Shown one piece after another: positions 46,801-58,900 of a DNA stretch of 64,000 nucleotides. The stretch lies in the NCBI RefSeq assembly GCF_030867095.1, contig NC_081824.1:145419433-145483432 (forward strand). The letters run 5' to 3'. The translations under genes were made by a program, and so were the position numbers. Under the pieces are notes generated by a model. It was not told the origin of the DNA and did no database searches. It worked only from the letters and a program-made list of their open reading frames with translations. Numbering within the stretch: the first letter of the stretch is position 1; every line of letters begins with the position of its first letter. The stretch is from Alligator mississippiensis. Lineage: Eukaryota; Chordata; Crocodylia; Alligatoridae.

Positions 46801-49800
46801 CAGCACTTTGCATGTCTCCTTGTTGAACTGCATTCTGTTGTTTTCTGCCCATATGTCCAACCTGTCCAGGTCCGCTTGTAGTGTTCCCTGCCCTCTGGTG
46901 TGTCTACTTCTCCCCACAGTTTTGTGTCATTCGCAAACTTGGACAGAGTACACTTCACTCCCTCATCCAAGTTGCTGATGAAGATGTTGAAGAGTATCGG
47001 TCCAAGGACCGAGCCCTGCGGGACCCCACTGCCCACACCCCTCCAGGTCAATACTGACCCATCCACTATGACTCTCTGGGTACGACCCTCTAGCCAATTC
47101 GCCACCCACCGGACCGTGCAGTCATCCAAGTCACAGCCTCTTAACTTGTTCACCAGTATGGGGTGGGATACCGTATCGAAGGCCTTCCTGAAGTCTAAGT
47201 AAACAACGTCAACCCCTACTCCTGCATCCAGGTGTTTTGTAACATGGTCATAAAAAGAGACTAGATTAGTCAGGCATGATCTACCTGCTACGAACCCATG
47301 CTGGTTTCCCCTCAGCATAATTTTCCTGCTCTCGCAAATGTGAGCCTTGATAATTTTTTCAAAGACTTTGCCAAGGATGGAGGTGAGACTGACTGGCCTA
47401 TAGTTGCTCAGGTCCTTCTTCCTCCCCTTCTTGAAAATGGGGACCACATTAGCCCTTTTCCAGTCCTCCGGGACCTGGGCTGTGCACCATGAGTGTTCAC
47501 ATATTCCCGCCAGTGGCTGTGCAATGACGTCAGCCATTGCCTTCAGTACCCTTGGATGGAGCTCATCCGGGCCTGCCGACTTAAACGCATCCAGTTCCTC
47601 CAAGTGCCTCTGCACCATCTAAGGGTCTATGCTTGGTAGTCTGGTGCCCTGCTGCTGCCTCTCTACAACCCCAGTGAGAGACTTGTCGTGCCCCTTGCTT
47701 AGGAAACCTTAGGCAAAGAACTTATTGAGGAGTTCAGCCTTGTCCCCCTGTCCGTCACCAATTGTTTCTGCCCATTTAGTAGAGGTCCTATTCCACCCTG
47801 GGCCTTCCTTTTACTCCCTATATATCTAAAAAACAATTTCTTGTTGTCCTTTACTTGGGTTGCCATCCTCAGCTCCATGGTAGCTTTGGCCCGTCTAACT
47901 GCCTCCCTACAAGCACGAGCAGAGGAGGCATACTCCTCTTTAGTAATCGCTCCCCGTTTCCACTTTTTATATGCCCCCCTTTTTGCCCATAGGCTGCTCT
48001 GGATTTCTCTGGTCAGCCAAGGAAGCCTCTTGGCCCCTTTCCCCCTTTTCCCCCGCATCGGGATCGTCTCCCTCTGAGCCCGAAGGATCATTTCCTTAAG
48101 GCACAGCCACCCTTCCTGGGCTCTCATCTCTTCAAAACTCTTACTCTGCAGGCTGGGGATCAACTGGCTAAGCAGCAGCTCTGCAGAAAAGGACCTGGGG
48201 GTTATAGTGGACAATAAACTGAATATGAGCCAACAGTGTGCCCTTGTTGCCAAGAAGGCTAATGGCAGACTGGGCTGCATTGGTAGATGCATTGCCAGCA
48301 GATTGAGGGAATCGATTCTTCCCCTCTATTCAGCATGGGTGAGGCCACAAGTGGAGTGCTTTGTCCAGTTTTGGGTCCCCCCCCACAAAAAGGATGTAGA
48401 CAAATTGGAGAGAGACAAGCAGAGGGCAACAAAAATGTTTAGGGGATGGGGTACATGACTTCTGAGGAGAGGCTGAGGGAATTAGGCTTATTTAGTTTGG
48501 ATAAGAGATGGCTGGGGTGGATGTAATAGCAGTCTTTAACTACCTGAAGCGGGGTTCCAAAGAAGAGATGGGGCTAGACTATTTTGAATGGTAGCAGATG
48601 ACAGAACAAGGTCTCAAGTTGCAGCAAGGGAAGTTTAAGTTAGGTATGGGGAAAAACTTTCTCACTGGGAGGGTAGTAAAACATTGGAACAGGTTACCCA
48701 GAGATGTGGTGGAAACTCTATCCTTGGAGGCTTTTAATACCTGGCTAGACAAAGCCTTGGCTGGGAATATATAGCTGGGGATGGTCCTGCTTTGAGCAGG
48801 GGGTTGGACTAGATGACCTCCTGAGGCCCCTTCAACTGTAATTTCCTATGATTCTATGATTCGAAAGCCCCACCCTTTCCTGTTGTGTGGCTCCCCAGCC
48901 ATGCATAGGGATTTCCACTTCAGGTTGATGGCCAGCTTGCCCTTCTCTGCTGCTTCAGCCAGCTGCTTGCTGCAGCAGCCAGCTTCTAGCCTCTTTTCAA
49001 GTGATAGTGGCCAAGGCCCTTGTTACAACCTATTTTGCAGACTATTGGAAAAGATTCCATGCATCGAGGATAGAGGGGGCGGTATTCTGTGCAGGTATAT
49101 TTCTAATGTTTTTTAAAAACTATGAAAAATTAATCTTTCTATTCTTTTCTATTATCTTTGGGATTTTAGGGACATAATGATATTTTGAGGTCTTTTCCAA
49201 AGCAGGAAATGTGAAGAGCAATGGGATACAGCCATTTAAGCGCTATTTATATCAGTGGAGGGTAGAACTAAAAAATGAGGTTTCTACTTTTATGCCCTCC
49301 AAAATACATCATGGAAATTAAAGTCTTCCATCAAGCACCAGGTTAGCTGTTGGAAAAAAAGCCTTGTTCATTTTCTCCCCTTGTTTTGGTGGTTTGTAGC
49401 AAGCAGCACAGAATAAAGAACCTGAATCCTGACATCAATTACTGGGACATCCCATTATGATCTTTCTCTCAAATTTTGTTTTCATTTATTTAAAAAAAAG
49501 AAGACAGACTATCCAGGGAATTTAAGATTACTCAGCCTAACTTCAAAACTTGCAAAGATACTAGAATAATTTTTTAGTGATTAATCCCTAAGCACCTAAA
49601 GGATAATACAGTGAAAAAATAGCCCAACTGGAGGTGTCAAGGACAAACCATGTCTCACTAATCTAATTTCTTTCTTTGACAGGTAAGAACACTAGAGAAA
49701 AAGAGCAAAACAATGGATGCTTAGGACATTCTCTTGAACTAGCTAAAGAAGTATGGTGTAAATGAAATTCCCATGAGGTGATGGTGATATATAGCTGCTT

Positions 49801-52800
49801 AAAAACTATACTAAAAATCATTATTTTCAGTAAGGATTGACATCATACTCTCTGGATAATAATTGCCAAGATCATTTTCCTTTTATTTTTGAGCATTTCT
49901 GCATGTACTGTTCCTCCAGTCTTTCCATACCTCCCTATTTTCAAGGATCCATATATTATTAAATTGGCCAACTTTTTCTGTTTCCTCAAGTGGCTATTCG
50001 ATATCTGTGGTAAGAGGCATTCAGTTCCTTCTGTTTTAATCATTTAGAATTTGTTTCAGGTAATAATTGGATTCTCCAAATCTTGAATGAATTGGTTACA
50101 GCAGATCTAAAGAAAAATAAAGAAGCACTGGAAGAGAGAATGAAACACGAAGAAAAAGGAGACTATACGTTTCTTGAATTTGGAGATCCAGGAAAATTTG
50201 AGGTTGATATAAAATAATTAAACTTCTAAATTTTCCAATTGATATCCCTAACAGTTTGAATATAGAGAGTGGTGCATGCTCCATTGCCAGGAAATGATTT
50301 GGGATAAGTATAATAAATTCTGTTTGGCTAGAATAAATGGACCACACTGAGATTGATTATTAGTGGAAACAAATATTTAAAAATGATCAACGAAAAGTTC
50401 TACGTAAGGTATAAATCAATTTCAAATACATAGATACTCACAAGATCAAAAACATTACTTTGTATATGGCATAGATAGGTACTTCACAAGCAGTATATTC
50501 TATTTATACTGAAATAGTTTTCTCTCCCAAAATAACAGAGTTGCTGGTGGAGGGAGGTGTGATAGAGCCTGGAGAGATGTTGCGAGAACAGAAGGCGGTG
50601 GTACTTTATGCCACCAGTGTTAAGGGAGACTGGTACAAACGTGTGAGGACTTCAGTTGCCTTAAAGCAGGGGCATCGTACTCACAGGCTGGATCCAGCCC
50701 CATCTCTGGCAGAAGAGGGGGAAGTGGCAATGGTGTTATTTCCACAGGTTATTGTGCTATGGGGATTAACACACCCATCACTCACTTCTCCACCACCAAC
50801 ACGCGTCCCTAGTAATGCTCCATATGTTGGAATTGGGCAGCAAACCCCACCCCTGAATTCCCTGCCTTTCCAGGAGCCCTGTGGGCTGGATGATATGACT
50901 CCACAGGCTGTGTCTTTGACATCCCTGCATTAATGTATTGCTGAATTTAAAGAAAATAATCTTGTTTTGTTCTGAAAAGGCTTATTACTATAATACAAGG
51001 GCAGAATAGAAAATTTAGAAATCAGGTGATTAACTACATAGGAAGAAACTTTAACACCAGTTGAAACTTGGCTGAATCTTTGACTGCTTAGCAGCTAGAA
51101 GCTCTCAGTGACTTCAGTGGGGCAGATTTCCACTTACAAAATCCACCACCAGCACCACAGTTTCACTGCCAATAATCTGTGTAGAGGGGACTAGGATGGA
51201 ACTGTAGCACCCTGCCACCAAGAGAGATGTCCCCAAGAGTTCAGGTGTGAGGCATGGGGTTTGTCTACACAGACAAATGACCTAGAATAGCTACTGTGGT
51301 ATGACTACTCCACACTAACTCCCCACATAAATGCTTGTTCTTCTCTGAATGTCTATCAAGGATCAACTAAGATTATGATCAGACCTAGGGCACATAGCAG
51401 CACTACAGCTGCTCTGTGCTTTAGCTTAATACCTGTGACAGCACAATGATGCATGTGGATTAATATAGTCTGGTTCTCAGCAGCTAATGGGGCTATGGTG
51501 CCTCTAGTATACAGGCTAGTTCAGGTATTCTTACATTACCATGTAGACATACAGTTAGTGGGGAATAAAATGGTCCCAGTAGGGTCAGTGCACTGTAAAT
51601 AAACATTCTAGTTTATTTTGCAATAACTTTTTTCTGTAAGGAAAGTCATATTGGTTAGGAACATGTAGAAAATTAATTAAGCCTCTGTGGGCATGTCTGC
51701 ATGAGATACTTATTGCAGAATTGACTAATTAGCTCCACAGTAAAACTTCAGTGTCTACACATACAGTGCTATTAGGACAGGGTAAACTAATTAACTGTGC
51801 TGTAGGACAGTAATGCCAGACACAAGTACTATCCTATGGCAGAGTTATTTACTCTGTTGCAACACATGTGTAGATGCTAATGGGGCTGGCTGATCCATGA
51901 GGGTGTTTCAGTACAAGGCTAGCTGGCAGGGAAGGGCTTCACTGCCATAGCTCAACATGCTGTGGTCCCAGGTGCACATGCAGCTCCAGGGTGAACTGTG
52001 TCAGAGTTTACTCAGCTGCATCAATTGCACATGTAGATGCTTCCTGTACATTGTGTGTTTATTACATGCATAGAATTCTTCTGCTTTGATTCCTGTCAAT
52101 CTGGACATTTTCAAAAGTACTACAATTCACTACACAATGTTTTAAAAGATAAAGTTTCATTAAGTGTACTAATTTCCATTTTCTCTTGTCATTACAGAGG
52201 ATAAAGAAGTTACCTTTTAGAAGAGTTTTGGCAACCCATCTTCTTCCTGGTTGTCTACCAACATCTATTTCCAAGAATAACGCCAAGGTTCATGTGCATT
52301 TTAAAATATTACAGTCACTATTAGAGGTGCTTGAAAGTAAGATTTCATTTTACACATGTGCCAATTCTTTCAGTGTGCCAGTTAGTTATGCACAGACTTC
52401 ATTTTTTACAGTTTTGTTATTTGAAACGCTTCAGTGAATGTTGTGCATGGATGCTTTTCAGCCTATGGGCAGCTTGAAAATTATTTGCTAACTTTTAGGA
52501 AAATTGGTTTTGTCCTTCTAGATATTGATGCTGTCTAGAAATCCAAAGGATGTGGCTGTATCTTATTTTCACTTTAGCCATGGAATGCCTCTGCTTCTTT
52601 CTTTTAAAACCTGGGATGAGTTCTTCAATGCTTTTATGTGTGGAGAAGGTACCATACACTTCTTTTAATTCTTCTTTTAAAATAAGGATGAAACATTCAA
52701 GTGTTTGGATGCACCTCCCTTTTCAAAATCCTAGATCCTCCCTTGCTGGTGCCTCCCTCTAAGTCAGCACCTAGGGCTGGTGTCCCACTCACCCCATCCT

Positions 52801-52946
52801 AGTTACACTACTGCATTTGAAGGCTTTTCTTTCCACTCATCCAGATTGGTAGCAAAGGTGTTGACTCTACATACAGTGAGCTGGATTGTCCTACTCAACA
52901 CACATCAAGAAGAAATGAGGGACGCTGAAGAAAGGACAAGTAGTAA

Positions 52947-52994
<48 letters not shown>

Positions 52995-55900
52995 CCCCTT
53001 GAACCATTAGATCAGGATTATGCCCAACAGCATTTTTTTGTGTGGTTGGCTGGTGCTACCTATGATTGGGCCATATTCTCTGGTGTGGGTAGGGAGGTTC
53101 AGGATGGGGAAGACTCATATCCACTGCCACTGAAATTTCAGTGATGGTTGCTCCAATGCCCTGTGGGCAAGAGACATGTTTATCAGCTTTGAAGCATGGA
53201 GTAGCAACTCTTCTGTCCCTATATTCTAAGAGGCGTTGTGTCTGCCACAGCTGCAGGCATATGCTAATAATGCATCTCACCTGCCTATGGCCTAGGTTTA
53301 AAACCACAGAGCCTACAGCAGCATTCACTAAATGCCTATTACTTATGAATGGACTGAACTGCAGCTTCCATAATGTGTAAAAAAGAGCTGATTTTAATGA
53401 GTCCACTGTGCCATGGAAAGAAAATGTGCTACCATGTGTCAGCTCTGGTCTATTCAAGCAGACATTGTCCTTTTTCCCGCTGTCCTTTGTTCATATATTA
53501 CCACATTCAAAAGCACAAAATGATAATTTAAACCTTTGTTTCTTCCAGTGGTCTGGGGCTCCTATTTTGACTACATGATTGAATGGAACAAACATATCAA
53601 CAATAAAAATATTATGTTTATAACTTACGAAGAACTAAAAGAGGTGAGGTTAACTATGTAAAGGGTGCTTTACTTTACATTTCAGATTAAATTTATTACT
53701 GAAATATTCAGACCTGATATCTGCCCCTTTTGAATTAACCTTAAGATGCCAAAGATATATACAGTAGAAGAAAAGAAATTTAGAAAGGCTAAGGGAAGGT
53801 TTTCAAAGGTACAAGTATTCCCATTGAAAGTCCAAGGAACAGAGGCTTAACTGTCATTTGTGCCTTGGAAAAATCTTACCCTAGATCTAATATCACCATC
53901 TGCGTAAGACTCCTTTTGAAGTTGATCATTTAATTCCTGTGTGACGCACTGAGCAGATTAGAGAGGTTTCCTAAAATGGCTTCTGTAGCTAAGTGATTCT
54001 CAGCCAGGGTACTACAACACCCTGAAGTACCTTGAGAGCCTTTCAAGGGTGCTTGCTATGTAGTGTTAGCATCAACATTCGCAAGATAAACCCAGAGTTT
54101 TCAAATAGGAATTCACAATGTTAAAAACATTCTGACCAGTTGTGATTTTTCTGAGTTCTTTGCAACAGAAGAATTGCTCTATTATTTTTCTGTAATAAAA
54201 AACAGTGACAATTTAAGAGCTGACATTTTTTGAGGGGTTCCTTGAGCCTCTCGAGGGGGGCCTCAAGTCTAAAAAGGTTGAGAACCACTGTTCTAGCTCA
54301 ACATAAGGCTAGTTATCTGTGAAGAAACATTGGTTGAAATGCTATGGCCTGTGTTATGCATGGAGTAAGACAAGATGATTGAATAGTCCCTCCTGGCTCG
54401 TATGAATTTCTGCTGAGTAAATATACAGAAAACAATTAACACTAGGAATAGATTGACTCTGAGATGTATTTTTTCACTCTGTAAACTCTGGTTCATCAAC
54501 AGTGAGGCAGAGAAAAGGCACAAAGAGATTTAGCTATATTTTAAGGCTCCATCCTCCAAACATGCAAGTATATCATTTTACCTATGCAAATATTTTCAGT
54601 TGAATAGGGATTGCCCACATGCATAAAGTTCCTTGTGAAGGGGGAGTACTGTGTCCCCTAGCTAGTGTCTAGTTCCAAACTCCTATCTCTTGCCTGAGGG
54701 TGGGTACTCCTTCTACAGCCCTGAAGGGGAGGGCAGAGATTTCCCCAGAAATCACTTCAAAACCTTTATCAAGTACAGAGCTTTTTATCAGCAAACTGCC
54801 TTAGTGTACACCAGTCCCTAACCTGGGTATCTCCTGTTCTCTGATCCTCACATGCATTGCAATGCAGGCAGAGGGTGACCATGTGTGGGGGCTACTATCT
54901 GTACTTGTTCCATAATTATGAGCTCAGGTTCAACCTGCTGTGTCCTTGCAACAGCAGCACCTGTGATAAGTGCTGTCTTGCAGCCTCCTCTTCAATCACT
55001 GCAACAAGTGGGGATTGGATTTCATGCCAAATCACTAGTCGAGCAGTGCTGGTAGGCTGGGGAGACCAGATTGTCCTGTTTGGGCAATGTCATTGTTAGC
55101 CTCAGGTCAAGGAAAAGGCAGGGCATGGCAGCACCTTAGAGACTAAATAGTTCAGAGAGGCATGAGCTTTTGTAGGCAAAAAGTTTCTTTGCCAGACGTT
55201 GTGGCTTTGCGTGCTTAGCATTTCTGAAAAAATCAGGCCAGCAAAATTCCCTAAACTCAGTTGACCCATGCTTAAAATGGGATATTAGTGTGTTCCAGAT
55301 TCATAAATCACTCCAGTAGCATAACAAGGGGTGACTAAGGGAGTATAAGCCCTAGGTGCTGATTGAGGGGGTGCACTATCATGGAGGCGAAGGGGTGCTG
55401 GAATTGATGCAGCTACAGACTCTAGCTGTGTGGAGTCAGGGAAAGAGTCAGGAAGTGATGGCAGGAGGCATAGTGTTCAGCAGCACCTGCAGCGGTGGGG
55501 AGAGGGGGACAGGCAAGAGGCTGGTGGACACCTTTCCCTGTAGCTATTGGGACCCTTGAGCCACACTGGCCCCATCCCCTTTCTCCTTGTCCGTCTCTGT
55601 GCAATGGAGCCTACAGCTGCCACGACTATAAAACATTCTGGCTAAATACAGACGTTCAAAAAGCCCCTGGCAGAAGTACTCTAACTATCATACTTTACTT
55701 AAAGTGCTGTAAGTTAGAGCAGGAGTGAACCAAAAAGACATTCACCATTCATGGGGTGGGGGGGGAGGCTTGCTGGCACTGGCCATGCCAGCAGGTGGGG
55801 GCACTGTCACACACCTCCCAGGAGGCTGCCAGAGTGGACCCTCTCCTGAACCCCACCCTCCTACCAGCTGCTGACTGTCAGCAGTGGGGATGAAAGGCAG

Positions 55901-58900
55901 GGGGGAGCAGAACCTCCCACACTGCAGTGGCCCCCCACAGCTTGCTGGCTGGGGTCTCAGGTGGGAGTTGAGTCAGGTCCATGTGTTGAGCGGGTTCCCC
56001 CTTCCCACCCCTCACCCCAGCCTCTTGGCAGCTGCAGCCAGGAGTTGCAGCCCTGCTTTTCACTATGCCAGGAACTGGGGTTGGGGGGAGGAGGGAGCCC
56101 CCCACCACTTCACAGACCTGGTCCACTCCCCCTCCAAGACCCTAGGCAGAAGCTGTTGTGGGGAGGCCCTCGCAGCAGAGGTCCCTTTCCCCCTGGCCAC
56201 AGTTCCTGGCATAGTGAAAAGCCTGGTTTGGAGTCCCCGCACTGCAGCTCCTGGCTGCAGCGGTCAAGAGGCTGGGGTTGGGGGAAGGGAGGGAGGAAGG
56301 GAGCCCTTCTGCTATGCAGATCTGGGCCACCCTCCTCCCTCCCTTGAGACCTCATCCAGCAAGCTGTGGGGGTCCCTCATGGTGGGGGGCTCCTTTCTCC
56401 CACCCCCTCTTTTGAGCCTCCTTACAATGGGAGCCAGAAGTTGCAGCACAGGGGTGTCCAGCCCAGCTTTTCTCCATACTGGGAACTGGGGCTAGGGGGT
56501 GGGAAATGGAGGCTCTCTGCTGCATGGACCCAGCCCAGCCCCCACCAATACCCAAGGCTGCACGCTTGGGGTGGGGGGTTCAACCTGGCAGAGAGGCTCC
56601 ATTTTCCCACCCTCCCACCTGGCTGTGCAGGGAGGAGACAGCCTTTTCTGTCTCCTGTCTGTGACAGCCCAGGGGCAGGGCTGGGCTCGTGCTTGCCTGG
56701 AACACCAGTCAAGGCTATCAGGCCACCCAGCAAGGGGTCCCTGTGATAGCAGCAGAACACAACCTACATTGAAGTGCAATGGATGTGGTACAGATGTTCA
56801 AAAAAGCACTCTCACCTAAGCTCTTTAGTCTAATATCAGTCTAATACCGCATCCATCAAGGGTTATCTTAGACTAGGATCCACCATTCATAAAACACTTT
56901 CAATGTCATGAATATTTATTCTTTTAAAGATCTAAAGTGCTTTCTGTTTGCTTAATGTGCATTAAGTGTAATGTCTGTACCTAGCCTCTGTCTCCAGCCC
57001 CTTGGTCCTGAACACTTGCCAGAAGGAGGAAGGTAGAACTCATAGCTGCTGAAGGTACAAACACTACTAGATACGCCTCTGGTTTGGCCCCCACTGCCCT
57101 TCTCCACCTCTGCCCAGGGCATTCATAGATTTCATAGACATTAGGGCTGGAAGGGACCTCGGAAGATCATCGAGTCCAGCCCCCCGCCCAAAGGGCAGGA
57201 CGTCAGCTGGGGTCATAGGATCCCAGCAAGATAAGCATCCAGTTTCATCTTGAAGGTGTTCAATGAAGGCGCTTGAACAACCTCCGGTGGCAGGCTGTTC
57301 CAGACCTTGGGGGCTCGGACAGTAAAGAAATTCTTCCTTATGTCCAGCCTGAAACAGTCTTGTAGTAGTTTATGACAATTCGACCTCGTCATCCCTTGGG
57401 GCGCTCTGGTGAACAAACGTTCCCCCAGATACTGGTGGTCACCCCTGATAAACTTGTAGGTGGCCATCAGATCACCCCTGAGCCTGCGCTTTTCCAGGCT
57501 AAAGAGCCCCAGGGCTCTCAGCCTGTCATCGTAGGGTCTGCTTCCCTGACCTCTGATCATGCGCGTGGCTCTTCTCTGGACTCTCTCAAGCTTCTCCACA
57601 TCCTTTTTGAATTGTGGAGCCCAAAACTGGACGCAGTACTCCAGCTGCGGCCTCACTGAGGCCGAGTACAGGGGGAGAATGACGTCCCGGGATTTGCTTG
57701 AGAAGCATCTATGGATGCAAGCCAGCGTTTTGGTCACTTTACTAGCCGCAGCATCGCATTGCAGGCTTATGTTCATCTTGTGGTCAATGATGACCCCCAA
57801 GTCTCTTTCTTCCATAGTGCTAACCAACATAGCACTGCCGAGCCTATAAGGATGCTGCGGGTTTTTTTTCCCAAGGTGGAGAACCTTGCATTTATCGGCG
57901 TTGAACACCATCAGATTCTCATCCGCCCACTTGCTGAGCCTGTCCAGGTCAGCCTGGATCATCCGCCTGTCTTCTGGTGTGGATGCTTTGCCCCAAAGTT
58001 TGGTGTCATCGGCGAACTTGGCCAGTCCGCTTCTGACTCCAGTGTCTACATCATTAATGAAGATGTTGAACAGTATGGGTCCAAGGACAGAGCCCTGGGG
58101 GACCCCACTGGTCACAGGACACCACGATGAGTGACTTCCATCAATTACTACCCTCTGGGTCCGACCCCGGAGCCAATTTTCCAGCCAGTGGATCGTGGGG
58201 GACCCAAGGCGACAATTGGCCAGTTTCTCCAAGAGACGATCATGGGACACCAGATTGAAGGCTTTTTTGAAGTCAAGATATATGACATCAATCTCATCTC
58301 CCTTGTCCGGGTGATAGGTCACCTGGTCGTAGAAGGAAATGAGATTGGTCAAGCAAGACCTACCCGCAACAAACCCGTGCTGGCTATCCCTTAAGATGTT
58401 GGCGTCGGCCAGTCCATTAAGGATGGCCTCCTTAATAAACTTTTCTAAGATCTTCCCCGGGATAGAAGTCAGGCTGATGGGCCTATAGTTAGCCGGATCC
58501 ACTTTCCTCCCTTTCTTGAAGATAGGCACCACGTTGGCCTTCTTCCAGTCTTCGGGCACTACACCAGAGCGCCAAGATCCACGCTAGAGGCTGGGCTATG
58601 ATGCTCGCCAGCTCCTTGAGTACCCTGGGGTGAAGATTGTCAGGGCCGGCTGACTTGAAGGTATCCAGCTTCTCAAGATGTTCCTTCACAAAGTCAGCAT
58701 TAATGGAGGGCAGGGGATCACCCTCACCCGGACTTCCCGGCCCTGTAGCAGGCACAGGCTTCCTATGGGGCTGATGAAAGACCGACGCAAAGTACCTATT
58801 TAATAGGTTGGCTTTTTCCTGGGCATCAGTTGTCAGTTGCCCCATCTGGTTCAGCAGGGGTCCAACGTTGCCCCTGCTTTTCCTCCAGCTCCCCACATAT

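Larger units (their letters stand above)
34840..50059 (+). other. Intron 1 (15.2 kb), repeat-filled
   Basis: The donor is GTGAAT and the acceptor TTGTTTCAG. It holds a palindromic MITE (35135), a second MITE (35965), a foldback repeat (37270), an antisense Gypsy (37940-41472), a SINE (42528), a hAT tip (43043), nested CR1s (43600-48863) and old L3 fragments (49310-49800). Unassigned stretches are 36429-36859, 36981-37269, 41473-42527 and 48864-49309. Confidence 0.8.
50203..52197 (+). other. Intron 2
   Basis: 2.0 kb with a hAT MITE (50667-50927) and two MITE-like elements (51258-51556, 51688-52043). The rest is unassigned. Confidence 0.75.

Noticed and set aside
55884..56495. 203-codon plus-strand frame
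   Set aside because: Low-complexity Gly/Pro/Ser sequence with frames open on both strands, produced by the GC-rich inverted array.
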